Source: Methanospirillum purgamenti
GTDB taxonomy: Archaea; Halobacteriota; Methanomicrobia; Methanomicrobiales; Methanospirillaceae
DNA: 64,000 nt
Strand: one strand, 5' to 3'
Assembly (NCBI RefSeq): GCF_018502485.1
Contig: NZ_CP075546.1
Made by a program: the position numbers and the translations under genes
In this document: in pieces, positions 34,179 through 45,100 of the stretch
Layout: the number at the start of each line of letters is the position of its first letter
Position numbering within the stretch: position 1 is the first letter of the stretch
Notes under the pieces: generated by a model
Database searches by the model: none
The model's input: the letters and a program-made list of their open reading frames with translations, nothing else
What the model was told of the DNA's origin: nothing

Positions 34179-35295
34179 ATTTTTGATCAGGTAAAAAGAT
34201 ATCCTGTAATGATTTCAGATTATTGATAGATAACAAAACAGGGATATTTACCCCGATTGAATATGATGGATATAAACCTAGCATCTTTCGTCTGTTATAT
34301 GCATATAGCCGGCTCTCTAATACCAGACTTTCAATTCTTTGTAAACAAGAAACCATGTGAGTTGTCTCAGAGGTTAATACTATTTTTTGAGCATCGGTAA
34401 GTTGTTCATATTTTTGATCCACCATATCATAAGCGATTTTTCGGCTCAGAATACTTTGGAGAAACTGCATAATCACAAACTGAGAACAGAGCAAAAATAC
34501 AACAATAATACTTCTTCCTGCATAGTAAAAACCTGCCATATTCACAAATTTTGTTAATGTAAATGCGGGTAACACCATCGCAATTATCATCAGGATGACA
34601 AGGACTGTAGAGAGCAGAATAAGGACACACGCAATAATAGCCATAAAAACCAGCCTTTTGTGATTTTCAATCTTACTTTGAAGTCGGATATGAGTATTAT
34701 AAAGCATCCTGCCTTTAAATAAAAAAATTTCGCTATAAAATAAAATTATTCCCATACATTGTATTAAAATTAAAAACAGTGTCTCATTTGAGAAATTACT
34801 GAAATACCCAATTATCATGGTAAATGTAATTGATATTCCATAGATGCATAATACTCCATATGTAATGGGAATCATGCTTAAGAGAAAAAATCTCATGAAC
34901 AGATTATATCCAATCCGTTTATTGGAGAAAATATGCAGATTCTTTGCCCAGGTTACCATTGACTGGCTTTTTTTCTTTATAGGCGCAGTTCCGGTAGCTT
35001 TTTGATATATCATTCTGAATGGAAAAAGAAAAAGAGGTAACATTGGATAAAATAGATAAAAATAAAGGCTTGATGCGACCCAGAAGAAGAGATAATCAAA
35101 TTTTAAAAACGCAATTAACAAAATATTAAGGAAACATATTCCTATCAACACTCCAAACGAAACAGGGCTTATTTTTTCTTGTGAGATATCTTCTCGAATA
35201 CCAGATAAGCGGTTTATCTCATCTGATAAGGATGATAATATTCCTTCATGAGATTGAGGCACATCATTAGAAGAGTCAAAAATGGTATTCACCAT
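34168..35295 (-). CDS. Multi-spanning membrane protein of unknown function
   Basis: A 375-residue protein with about seven or eight hydrophobic helices in the middle, a soluble N-terminus (S-S-L-S-D-E-I-N-R-L-S-G-I) and a soluble C-terminus (Y-E-Q-L-T-D-A-Q-K-I-V-L-T-S-E-T). No family was recognised. The frame opens at 35313; ATG 35295 (M-V-N-T-I-F-D-S-S) is an equally good start. Its position between two sensor kinases is suggestive but proves nothing. Confidence 0.55.
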   Translation of the reverse strand: MVNTIFDSSNDVPQSHEGILSSLSDEINRLSGIREDISQEKISPVSFGVLIGICFLNILLIAFLKFDYLFFWVASSLYFYLFYPMLPLFLFPFRMIYQKATGTAPIKKKSQSMVTWAKNLHIFSNKRIGYNLFMRFFLLSMIPITYGVLCIYGISITFTMIIGYFSNFSNETLFLILIQCMGIILFYSEIFLFKGRMLYNTHIRLQSKIENHKRLVFMAIIACVLILLSTVLVILMIIAMVLPAFTLTKFVNMAGFYYAGRSIIVVFLLCSQFVIMQFLQSILSRKIAYDMVDQKYEQLTDAQKIVLTSETTHMVSCLQRIESLVLESRLYAYNRRKMLGLYPSYSIGVNIPVLLSINNLKSLQDIFLPDQKSME

Positions 35296-35419
35296 ATAGT
35301 ATATTATTTCCATTTTTCATAAGGAGATCGAATGAACCGGTGAATTTTCATCTGATGAACACAGATATACTAAATGTTCAAATAACTTTACCTGTGTATT
35401 ACGAGAGGTTGCATTTTCT

Positions 35420-36325
35420 ATGCCGGATATTTACGAATTTTTGCCTGCTCTACACCAGGGAGTATGGGAAGTAGTCATTCCAAAAGATCTCCTGACAGTC
35501 CCTCTTGGCCCAGAATGGAAATTTTCGCCCATTAATGTACCGAGCCATGAAACCATTGCCAGTTACCGGAACGGGCAATACCATATGCATGTGACAAATG
35601 ATGAATATCGTATTCATTTGGACAGGTATGATCCAGAAAAAAACCCTTTCCTTCATCTGATTGACGATGCTCCGCTGGTTCTCATGATCTATGAAACTCT
35701 GGAAACGCTATACATAACCGCTCGAGACGCAAAAAAAAATCCTGGTCCGGATTTTATTCAGGATCAACGATTAACATGGAAGTTCAGGATCATTCTTGGA
35801 ATTGGACTACTGACAACAGCAGGTATACTTGGACTGATTGCATTAGAGCAAAATACTGTGCTCTTTTCAACTCTCCTTCCTGCCATGGTATTTATAGGAG
35901 GCATTCTCGTCCTCATGAACGGTCTGATAATGCAGAGGAGAAATGAATATTCAAGGAAGGATATAATGAATGGACTCCTGATTATTGTCGGTGCTATCCT
36001 GATGTCATTATTATGGGTATTCTATCTCGCGATCATTCTCCTCATTTTGGCAATATGGTTTTTCGGAAGTGCTGTTGTAACTATAAAAAGAGTGTTAAGA
36101 GATAAAACAAAAATCCCGCAAGGTTTCTGGCTATCAATGGGAATGGGACTCGGGTCACTGGCTTTTGGGGGGCTGACGATTATTGCACCGGATATATTAC
36201 TTGAAATTCTGGTCGGAATACTTGCTGCAATTGTCGGGATTATTGGTTTTGGATTTTTTATGGACGGATATGGTCTTCGAAATGCCGAGCATCTGATGAG
36301 AGAACACCATCAGATTCAGAGGTGA
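35420..36325 (+). CDS. Membrane protein with HdeD/DUF308-like helices
   Basis: A 301-residue protein: about 120 soluble N-terminal residues followed by six or so membrane helices in a Gly-rich repeated pattern (I-I-L-G-I-G-L-L, G-L-L-I-I-V-G-A-I-L, I-L-V-G-I-L-A-A-I-V-G-I-I-G-F) like DUF308/HdeD proteins. The C-terminus is polar and His-rich (R-E-H-H-Q-I-Q-R). Function is unknown. It converges on the minus-strand kinase with 16 bases between. Confidence 0.55.
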   Translation: MPDIYEFLPALHQGVWEVVIPKDLLTVPLGPEWKFSPINVPSHETIASYRNGQYHMHVTNDEYRIHLDRYDPEKNPFLHLIDDAPLVLMIYETLETLYITARDAKKNPGPDFIQDQRLTWKFRIILGIGLLTTAGILGLIALEQNTVLFSTLLPAMVFIGGILVLMNGLIMQRRNEYSRKDIMNGLLIIVGAILMSLLWVFYLAIILLILAIWFFGSAVVTIKRVLRDKTKIPQGFWLSMGMGLGSLAFGGLTIIAPDILLEILVGILAAIVGIIGFGFFMDGYGLRNAEHLMREHHQIQR

Positions 36326-36341
36326 TTTTTATAAACTTATA

Positions 36342-38642
36342 TTATTCTATAATAGTTCGATATACTCCCTGAGGAACGGTAATCTCAAATCGTACTCCTT
36401 TTCCTGGTATTCCATTTTCCTTTATTGAAAGGCCAGTGATTGAAAGTATCTCCCGGATCAAAAACAACCCAAAGCCGGTATTTTTTCCATATCCTCTCTC
36501 AAATATCATTTCTTTTTCAGATGAAGGTATTCCTACCCCATTATCCTCAAACACAAGTACCAGGTTTTGTCCTTCATTCACAATTTTAAGAGCGATATGT
36601 GTTACGATCTCCCCATGCATAACACTATTTTGGATAAGATTTTCAAACACAATTCCAAGCATTTGATCTGCAAAAATCTCAATACCTGAAACGTCATGAG
36701 AAAACTGCACGCCATTTAGTGAGATGGATCCAATAATTGCGGAAAGGTTTTGCCATTCAGGATTTTCTGCACCTATTTTTTGATATGCGCTGGTGAAATC
36801 AATTTTTCTGGTAATGTCACCTGCAATAGAAGTGATTTTTTGAACTAACTCCTTGTCACCAGCATCTTTCATATTCTCAGATAAAAGGTAGAGAAATCCT
36901 TTCAAAGCGGTCAGGCTGTTTTTCACATCATGACGTGTAATACTTGTCAGAAGTGATAATTTCTTATTAACCATTGATAAAGCCTGACTTGTCCGTTTTT
37001 GTTCACCTATGTCTTGAAAAGAAATAATAGAGCCATACCCCTTGATATTTAAATTTGATGAAGTAGCGACAATCCAGGCTAGGTGTCCATAAGGATTTTG
37101 GACACCAAGTTCAATACCGGACAACCCCCTTCCTACTTTGAGGTTAGTAATGATAGAGGAGTCATCATTTATGATGGGAGTTCCATCCTGTGAAAAAATT
37201 GACCATTCAGGCCTTGTAATACCACGAGTAATCAACTCATCCCGTGTAACCTGAAGGATTTTTGCTGCATCCTGATTCGCTTCAATTATTTTTCCGGATT
37301 CATCTGTTACAACAATCCCGGATGGAACATTGTTAAAAAGTATTTCATATTTCTTCATCGCCTCCCGAATAATTTCCTCATTCATTTTTCGTTCGGTGAT
37401 ATCTGTAACAATTCCCTGTAATCCGGTAAGTCGATTTCCATCATCAAAAATAGGGGTATTTCTCTGATTAACCCACTTGATCTCACCAGATTTTGTGATG
37501 ATCTGAAATTCATACTCATCAGGAATATTTCCTTGAATCAGATCATCAAATGCTTTCTCAAAAAAATCCTGAAATGATGGTGCAATACAATGTTTGAGAA
37601 GCTCAGGAGATTGATAAAACTCATCCTGGCTATATCCGGTCAGGTTTTTCACTGAAGGACTAATATATTCATATATTATTTCCGGAATTTTTAACAAAAA
37701 GATGAGATCCCTGGATTTATCAGCAAGTATCCGGTACTTTTCTTCACTTACAAGTAAGGCATCCTCTATTCGTTTCCGGTCAGTAATATCAATATGTGAA
37801 CCCACCATTCGGACAGCATTTCCATCAGAATCCCAGGAGACTACTCTCCCCCTCCCATGAATCCACCTATAAAATCCTTGCTTTGTTTTTATTCTGAATT
37901 CAACATTAAATTCTGCCCCCGGATGAGTTATAGAATATGATACCTCTGATTCAGCCCGGCTTATATCATCAGGATGAACCAGTGTTCGCCAGTTATCATA
38001 ACTCCCTTCAAACTCACCTGGTTCATATCCAATCATTTTGTAATACCAATCACTAAAAAATGCTTTTTTTGATTTCAAATCCAGATCCCATATTCCATCG
38101 CTGGTCGCCTCCATAACCAGTCGGTATCGTTCTTCACTCTCATGAAGAATTTTGCTCTGGATATTCATCTCATATAAATTCTGACGAAGTTCTTCTTCAA
38201 TCGAAGCAAGTTCTTCGTTTAAGGATGATAATTCTTCATTCTTTTTTTCAAGTTCAGATGTTGCCTGAAAATGGGTGATGGCTTTTTCAGCCATATGAAT
38301 GAGTTCAGCAAATTGTGATGTGGGATCCCCTCCTTTCTGAAGGTAAAACGAAGCTCCGGAATTAAGGGCCTCAATAACAACCTCTTCTCTTCCTCTTCCT
38401 GTGAAGATGATAAACGGGATGTGTGGATAGCGACTTCTGACTTCTTTTAATAATTGCAATCCATCCATTTCAGGCATTTCATAATCTGATATAATTACGT
38501 CAAACGACTCTTTTTGCAATAATTCAAGAGCATTTTTTCCTGAAATAACCGTTTGTACATGTAAAAAGCCTGACCGCTCTAGAAAAACCTTACCAATTTC
38601 CAGAAGTGGTGTATCATCATCAATATACAGAACTGAGAACAT
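36342..38642 (-). CDS. Hybrid sensor: REC, three PAS domains, histidine kinase
   Basis: A 766-residue cytoplasmic sensor kinase. Receiver: I-D-D-D-T near 7, I-I-S-D-Y-E-M-P, L-Q-K-G-G-D-P. Then a coiled coil and three PAS domains (the first with W-D-L-D-L-K-S-K-K-A-F-F-S and a PAC segment W-I-H-G-R-G), and a kinase with T-R-H-D-V-K-N-S-L, N-L-I-Q-N-S-V-M-H-G and E-D-N-G-V-G-I-P. It is closely related to the other two kinases of this window. A minus-strand TTATAAA at 38681-38687 lies about 40 bases before the ATG. Confidence 0.88.
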   Translation of the reverse strand: MFSVLYIDDDTPLLEIGKVFLERSGFLHVQTVISGKNALELLQKESFDVIISDYEMPEMDGLQLLKEVRSRYPHIPFIIFTGRGREEVVIEALNSGASFYLQKGGDPTSQFAELIHMAEKAITHFQATSELEKKNEELSSLNEELASIEEELRQNLYEMNIQSKILHESEERYRLVMEATSDGIWDLDLKSKKAFFSDWYYKMIGYEPGEFEGSYDNWRTLVHPDDISRAESEVSYSITHPGAEFNVEFRIKTKQGFYRWIHGRGRVVSWDSDGNAVRMVGSHIDITDRKRIEDALLVSEEKYRILADKSRDLIFLLKIPEIIYEYISPSVKNLTGYSQDEFYQSPELLKHCIAPSFQDFFEKAFDDLIQGNIPDEYEFQIITKSGEIKWVNQRNTPIFDDGNRLTGLQGIVTDITERKMNEEIIREAMKKYEILFNNVPSGIVVTDESGKIIEANQDAAKILQVTRDELITRGITRPEWSIFSQDGTPIINDDSSIITNLKVGRGLSGIELGVQNPYGHLAWIVATSSNLNIKGYGSIISFQDIGEQKRTSQALSMVNKKLSLLTSITRHDVKNSLTALKGFLYLLSENMKDAGDKELVQKITSIAGDITRKIDFTSAYQKIGAENPEWQNLSAIIGSISLNGVQFSHDVSGIEIFADQMLGIVFENLIQNSVMHGEIVTHIALKIVNEGQNLVLVFEDNGVGIPSSEKEMIFERGYGKNTGFGLFLIREILSITGLSIKENGIPGKGVRFEITVPQGVYRTIIE

Positions 38643-38680
38643 GGATTGTCCTGGTTATATGGATTATTGACTGATGAGGA

Positions 38681-38687
38681 TTTATAA
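38681..38687 (-). promoter_or_regulatory. TATA box of minus-strand histidine kinase
   Basis: TTATAAA on the minus strand, about 40 bases upstream of ATG 38642, with CAGGAC as a short ribosome binding site between. It stands back to back with the addB TATA box. Confidence 0.45.
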
Positions 38688-38716
38688 CCAGACGTTGGGG
38701 ACTTTTCTGCAGGATG

Positions 38717-38726
38717 TTTATACATA
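38717..38726 (+). promoter_or_regulatory. TATA box of addB-addA operon
   Basis: TTTATACATA, about 40 bases upstream of ATG 38763. Divergent transcription units start within 120 bases here. Confidence 0.45.
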
Positions 38727-38762
38727 TACCAGATATAGCACCAGCACCAACCCTTTAGTCGT

Positions 38763-41700
38763 ATGGCTGGTCAGTCAGTTCTTGTTCATGCTATTCCAGG
38801 AGAAACCCTTGAACATGAGATTTTAAAATTTTGTTCTCATATAACACATTATCCCTTTAATTCCTGGATGATTCTTCCGACCAGACGTCTTGTCAAAATG
38901 GTACAGGGAAAACTTATTGAAATGAAACAGTCTTTCCTCCCAGATCATATCTGTACATTAGACGAACTATGTGAACATCTTATAGACCAACACGGGCAGG
39001 AAATTGTCCGAATCAACTCCACAACATCCCGACTGTTACTCATAGATATCATGCATGAACATGAAGATGACCTTACCCTTTTTTTCACTAATAAAAATCC
39101 ATCACCGAGGGCGATTCAGGATCTTCAGACATTGTTGCAGGTCATTATCAGAAGGGAGATTAACTATCCGGCCTGTCTTGGCTCACTTGCTTCAGAAAAA
39201 AGTTATCAGATAGATCTTCTCATATCAGCCTACAAAAACAGACTTGTTGAAAAAAACCTCGTCGATCCTGATACACTTCTTATTTGGGTGATTGACTTTT
39301 TATCAAAAATAAACCAGGAACATGCGACATCAATTCTGGGACATGTTCACCTATATGGACTTTTTGAGCCGCTGCCTCTTGAAAAACGACTGATTACATC
39401 CATCAAAAAAGTGTGTTCATCTCTGACATATACCATCCCATTCGGGAGAGATCCAGAAGTTTTTTCAGATTCAGGATCCTGGTTATCGCCTGATTTTGAA
39501 GAGGATCTCGATATACATATCGAAAAATCCCAGATAACGACGATTTTTTCATATGAACCTTCCCAAACCGGAGATCAGCTTTCCTTCTCTCATATAACCG
39601 GAATGGGATTTTCTGATCCTGTTATGGAAATGAATAGTGTTGCACGTGAAATTTCCCGATTGTTATCATTAGGAGCTTCATATGATGATATTGTTGTTGT
39701 ATCTCCTGATGTTCGAACCTCTCTTGGATATGCAACCGAAACATTTGCAGACTTTCATATTCCGATAACCTCTTCACAAGGCCCTCATATAAGCACAACC
39801 CCACTCATTGCATATTATCTTACAATTTTTGATGTTATAGAGAAGGGGTTCCGATATGAAGAACTTATAAGGGTAATCCAAAGTCCCTATTGCAGATTCA
39901 GATGGACTGAGTATGGGGAAACAGGCAATTCAGACATTTCTCCAGATAAAGCAATTACTGATCAAACAGGAAATTATCGTATATTATTATATGACCACGT
40001 GGATCTTATATGTCGGAGTTATGGACTTGATGGAGGGCATATAGACTGGGCTTTCAGACTTTCAGAAATTGTACGAATGTGTAACGAGATCAAAGAGGAA
40101 GATCAGAAGGTACAAAAAACAGATACAGAAAAAAATGCCAAATCAGAGTCTTCCTCTTCATATACCCCTCGTCGTCCACTTCCTGTTGAGCAAATTGAAA
40201 TTACAGTCAGCGGGATCCTACGGTTTATTGCCTTACTCCGAACTCTTCAGGAAAAACAAACAATACCTGAACATATTGATCAGTTTAACAACATTCTTCG
40301 CGAATTAGGATCACCTGTTCCTGGAACAGATAGAGATGCTCCAGAAAATGCATGGCTTTCGGATGAAGAATTCTCTCTTTTGAAGTCTTTTGAAAGTGTG
40401 TATCAAGAATTGAAGAATATCTCACGAGCAGGTATCGTTTCATCCATCTCATCAAAAGGCCCCATTTCATTTATAAAATTTATACGTTCTTTCAGACACC
40501 TGATTCAGGATAAAACCCTGAATACAGAACCAGGTATTCCGGGAATAATGTTAACTGGTATTCGGGAGATTGTTCATCAGCATTATCCATATGTGTTCCT
40601 TATTTCTCTCAATGAAGGGTTTATCCCCCGCCTTACAACACGACTACCATTTACCAATGCTAGTGAAAATGCACGGATGGATACTCGTACTCTTTCCGAT
40701 ATCTTACGACAGGAAAAATATCAATTCATTGCTGCACTTCTTTCAGGCACGTCCCATGTCTACCTCAGTTGGTATGAACATAAAGATGAACGAACAACGC
40801 TCTCATCAGTATTCATTGATCACCTGAGAACCTCCACTCTCCTTCCAGAATGGGAATACAGAGCGACGAATGAAACCGAAAATCCTCCTAATCCATATGA
40901 GTATGGTGCGATTGAGGCATCCATAGTCGCAGGTAAATGTATCCAAAATAAAAGATGGAGAGAGGCTCAGTCTTTAGTCCCTCATGATGTTTCATTATTC
41001 TCACTTTTTGACCGGATTACTATAGAACGGTCATATCGATTTCGTCTGAACCGATCAGAATATGATGGGATTATTGGATATGACCACGTGATACGAAAAA
41101 TGCTTTCCAAAAAATTTGGTACCGACTATCACTGGTCAGCGTCAATGTTTGAGACGTATGCAAAATGTCCATTCAGATTTTATCTCGAACGAGTAGTTCA
41201 CATAAGACCTCTCCCAGACATAGGAAGCGATCTGCCCCCGGAGACAAAAGGTAATCTGATTCATATAATTTTGAGCAGATTTGAACGTACTATGTATGAA
41301 CGAAACCTTCTGCCATTACACGAAGACATAATTGATCAAGCACTTTCAACAATAAAGGAAATTGCAATAGAAGAATGTAACAAAGTCCCTTATGCAACCC
41401 CACTCTGGCATGCGAAAAAAAGACAACTCATGGGTGATGACAAGGTTGGTGATGGGATGCTTGATCGGTTTGTTTTTGCAGAGATTGAACGGTTAAAACA
41501 AGATGATGATGGAAGAGTACCGCATCTTTACAAACCTTCTTTTTTTGAATTCTCATTTGGAGCAGTGAAAGGACCTGATGATGATCCACATTCTCTCCGT
41601 GAACCAGTTGACCTCATAGACATTCAAAAAGACTGGGATCAGTCTGACGGAGATCATATGGGCAAAAAATCATCTGATATCATACGGTTTATTGGAAAAA

Positions 41701-42191
41701 TAGACAGGATTGATTCTACTCCTGATGGACTATTTGGTATCATTGATTATAAAACCGGAAAAAAAATTCCAGGCCCATCAGATCTCACCCGGATGACCGC
41801 TTTACAACTACCCCTTTATCTCCTGGCCTATCACAAAATCTCACACCTCACTCCGGCTTTTGGATCGTATGTGCAATTACAACGAAAAATTATGCATAGT
41901 CTCATCCTCTACGATCCAGCTCATAAAAGAACTCTCCCAAAAGGAAAATTACCAAAGTCAGAGCCCAAATGGCGTGACATCCTCCAGTGTGCTCTTGACT
42001 CTTCCATATCACATGTTCATAATATTCGTGACGGACAATTTCCCATTCAGGCAACATCAGAATGCAATACTGACTGGTACTGTCCCTACAAGACCATTTG
42101 TAGATTTCAGCCGGACAGGGGATCACAACTTGGAGAATGGTACCACTATCCATCCGAAGAGAACAGTGACATGAAGAAAGGTGATGCATAA
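38763..42191 (+). CDS. addB: AddB/RexB-like nuclease subunit
   Basis: A 1142-residue protein. The N-terminal half is helicase-like but lacks a Walker A motif (L-P-T-R-R-L-V-K-M-V-Q), as in AddB. The C-terminal part is a PD-(D/E)XK nuclease: K-G-N-L-I-H-I-I-L-S-R-F-E, then F-I-G-K-I-D-R-I-D and I-I-D-Y-K-T-G-K-K. Cysteines flank it: K-C-P-F-R-F-Y and, near the end, E-C-N-T-D-W-Y-C-P-Y-K-T-I-C, the four-Cys iron-sulfur staple of AddB. With AddA it would resect double-strand breaks. Its stop overlaps the addA start by one base (TAATG). Confidence 0.85.
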   Translation: MAGQSVLVHAIPGETLEHEILKFCSHITHYPFNSWMILPTRRLVKMVQGKLIEMKQSFLPDHICTLDELCEHLIDQHGQEIVRINSTTSRLLLIDIMHEHEDDLTLFFTNKNPSPRAIQDLQTLLQVIIRREINYPACLGSLASEKSYQIDLLISAYKNRLVEKNLVDPDTLLIWVIDFLSKINQEHATSILGHVHLYGLFEPLPLEKRLITSIKKVCSSLTYTIPFGRDPEVFSDSGSWLSPDFEEDLDIHIEKSQITTIFSYEPSQTGDQLSFSHITGMGFSDPVMEMNSVAREISRLLSLGASYDDIVVVSPDVRTSLGYATETFADFHIPITSSQGPHISTTPLIAYYLTIFDVIEKGFRYEELIRVIQSPYCRFRWTEYGETGNSDISPDKAITDQTGNYRILLYDHVDLICRSYGLDGGHIDWAFRLSEIVRMCNEIKEEDQKVQKTDTEKNAKSESSSSYTPRRPLPVEQIEITVSGILRFIALLRTLQEKQTIPEHIDQFNNILRELGSPVPGTDRDAPENAWLSDEEFSLLKSFESVYQELKNISRAGIVSSISSKGPISFIKFIRSFRHLIQDKTLNTEPGIPGIMLTGIREIVHQHYPYVFLISLNEGFIPRLTTRLPFTNASENARMDTRTLSDILRQEKYQFIAALLSGTSHVYLSWYEHKDERTTLSSVFIDHLRTSTLLPEWEYRATNETENPPNPYEYGAIEASIVAGKCIQNKRWREAQSLVPHDVSLFSLFDRITIERSYRFRLNRSEYDGIIGYDHVIRKMLSKKFGTDYHWSASMFETYAKCPFRFYLERVVHIRPLPDIGSDLPPETKGNLIHIILSRFERTMYERNLLPLHEDIIDQALSTIKEIAIEECNKVPYATPLWHAKKRQLMGDDKVGDGMLDRFVFAEIERLKQDDDGRVPHLYKPSFFEFSFGAVKGPDDDPHSLREPVDLIDIQKDWDQSDGDHMGKKSSDIIRFIGKIDRIDSTPDGLFGIIDYKTGKKIPGPSDLTRMTALQLPLYLLAYHKISHLTPAFGSYVQLQRKIMHSLILYDPAHKRTLPKGKLPKSEPKWRDILQCALDSSISHVHNIRDGQFPIQATSECNTDWYCPYKTICRFQPDRGSQLGEWYHYPSEENSDMKKGDA

Positions 42192-45100
42192 TGGCTGCTA
42201 CTCCCCGTCAACATCAGGCAATAACCAGACATGATATGAGTATGGTGGTAACAGCAGGAGCAGGAACCGGAAAAACATTTGTTCTTGTTGAAAAATATTT
42301 AAACCTCATTCAGGACGAAGGTTTTCGAATTCGGGATGTTCTGGCCCTTACATTTACCGACAAGGCTGCAGCAGAGATGAAAGAACGAGTCAGGAAGACT
42401 ATTGCTGACCGCTTGAGAGATGATCCTGAAAACCAGATCTGGAAGGATGCTTATGAGGAACTGGTCATTGCACCAGTTATGACTTTCCATTCATTTTGTG
42501 CACAGATCCTTCGTGAGTTTGCAATTGAGGCGGGGTTGGATCCAGGATTTGTTATCCTTGATGAAGGACAAAATCTCGCAGTCCAAAGAGACGCATTTGA
42601 TACACTTGTCCGAAAACCACCTGGAGAGATATATGAACCACTTGTCCGGCTGCTTGCGCAGGTTGAAAAATACCAGTTATACCAGATATTAACATCTATA
42701 TCTACCGAAAGTGAGAGATTTTCACAATTTTGTGCTGATATCACGTCAAATCCCGATGGTATCATCAATACCTGGGAAATGTTTCTCGAACAGGTCAGAA
42801 CCCCGGTAATAAAGGAATTTTTTCAGAACGGTGAAGTACGAGATGCCATTACTGACTTTATTCGATTTGAAAAGATCTATCAAAATACCGGAGATAGGGC
42901 GGCAATATATCTGACCCAGGTCTGTCCATCACTCAAGAGGATAAGGGCAGATGTATCACTAGAAGAACTGTCTAAAACAGTACGCGAATTTTTGTCAGTG
43001 CGACCAAAAGGAACTCTCGGTTCACAAAAGATATGGAATAATGATGATCTCAAACAGTTTCGAAGAGAAAAAACATTTCTTATCGAGAAACTAGAAAAAA
43101 CTCTGCCTTACTTTGAATTATACATAAAACCTGACTCTGCTTTTACTGCAGCAACTCTGAGCTTTTTTTTCGATCTTGCATTGGTTGGAGTTACATATAT
43201 GAGCGCCCTACAAGCGTTAAAAAAGCAGGCAAACGGGCTGGATTTTAATGATCTCATTACCTGTACACGGGAATTTTTACATCAACACCAGGATATCGTT
43301 GCCCGACATATAAGGCCACGGTTTCGTTATATCCTTGTGGATGAATTTCAGGACACTGACCCAACACAATTTGAAATTATAACATCCATAATCGGTGATC
43401 TCACACCAGAAACAAAAGGTCTCTTTATTGTAGGTGATCCAAAACAGTCCATATATCTATTTAGAAATGCAGATGTAACACGGTTTAAAGAAGCCCAAAA
43501 TAGGATTCTTACAGATTGTAACGGAGATTTGATAAATCTCGACACGAGTTTCAGAAGCTGCCGTGAAATTATCGGATGTGTAAATTATCTCTTCTCCCGA
43601 ATCTTTTCATCAACTGAAAAGCCCTGGGAATTTGGATATGAACCGATACAGGTCTGTGAAGAGCGGAAAAGATCTTCAGGTTCTATTACAGTTTTAATGC
43701 CGGAAAAAGCTCCGAAAGGAAGTGAACTATCCGAGTCCAAAGAGATAGAGGCGGGGATGGTTGCAGACCTGGTCCATAGAATCGTATCATCAGGATCTTT
43801 TTTGATTACTGATCGGGACAATGTAATTCGTCCTGCCGGATATGGAGATATTGCTATTCTTATCGAGAGACGTACTCATCTATCCCGATATACCACTGCT
43901 TTATCCAGAAAAGAAGCTCCCTACTATGTGCATGGTGGAATAGGTTTTTATTCGAGACAGGAGATATACGACATCTATTCAATTTTATCATTCCTGCTCA
44001 GACCTTTTGATACGGCTGCTCTGTATGGTGTGCTGCGATCACCATATTTTGGTCTTTCAGACATCGCTTTATTTCATATTCTTCACATACATGAATCCAA
44101 GAAAGGTTGGACATTTTTTGATACACTGAAAATAATTGCTCAGGAACTGACCACCTTATCCGGAGATAAAGAAGAACAATATTCCTGTTTCTCTTCATCA
44201 GACCGTGAAAAAATAATTCGTGCTTTTTCATTATTGAACTCCTGGAAAAAACATGCAGGAAGGGAACCAGTAGTTTCATTTATCTCCCGGATAATCCGTG
44301 AGTCAGGAATTTTCACCATATATAGTGCGATGGAACAGGGAGAACAACAGGTTGCTAATCTGTTAAAACTACAGAGAATTATCAAAAGGAAAACAGAATC
44401 CGGGGCATATAATCTCTTTGATCTGATATCAGATATGACAGTATCAATTGCTGACGAGGAACGGGAAGGAGAAGCAGCTCTTGATACGCTTTCAAAAACA
44501 TCTGTAAACATTATGACTGTCCATGCAGCAAAAGGCCTTGAATTTCCAATTGTTATCCTTCCGGATATGGGATCTTCCAGGGAAGGAAAGTTAGGGCCTA
44601 TTCTATCCGGTGATCATACGGCAATTTTCGGCGTAAAAATTCCTGATCCGGATCATGACTATGAAATACGTGAAACCCCGGTATACTCGGCATTATCACT
44701 GATACAAAAAGAGAAAGAATCTGCAGAACGAAAACGTCTTTTTTATGTTGGAACAACACGGGCACGTGACCATCTCATCCTCTGTGGAAAACAGCCTGAA
44801 AAATATTATGATACAATTGATAAAAGCAATAACCGGATAGACTGGATATGCACTATCTTTGGTATTACCAAGGAGATAGCAGAACAAGGAGGGGTATTGT
44901 CATTTGATCCAAAAGATGGAGGAGATGAAATTGAGGTGACAGTACTTTCAGATCCTGACCAGTTAACCCGAATCTGGGCAGATGAAAAATTACCACCTCT
45001 TATTATACCAGATGAGTTCATTACGCAATCGGGTACAAGAATCGTAAAATCTCAAAATTCCCGGGAGAGAGTAATTCATCGACCTGTCCCGGTGACAGAC

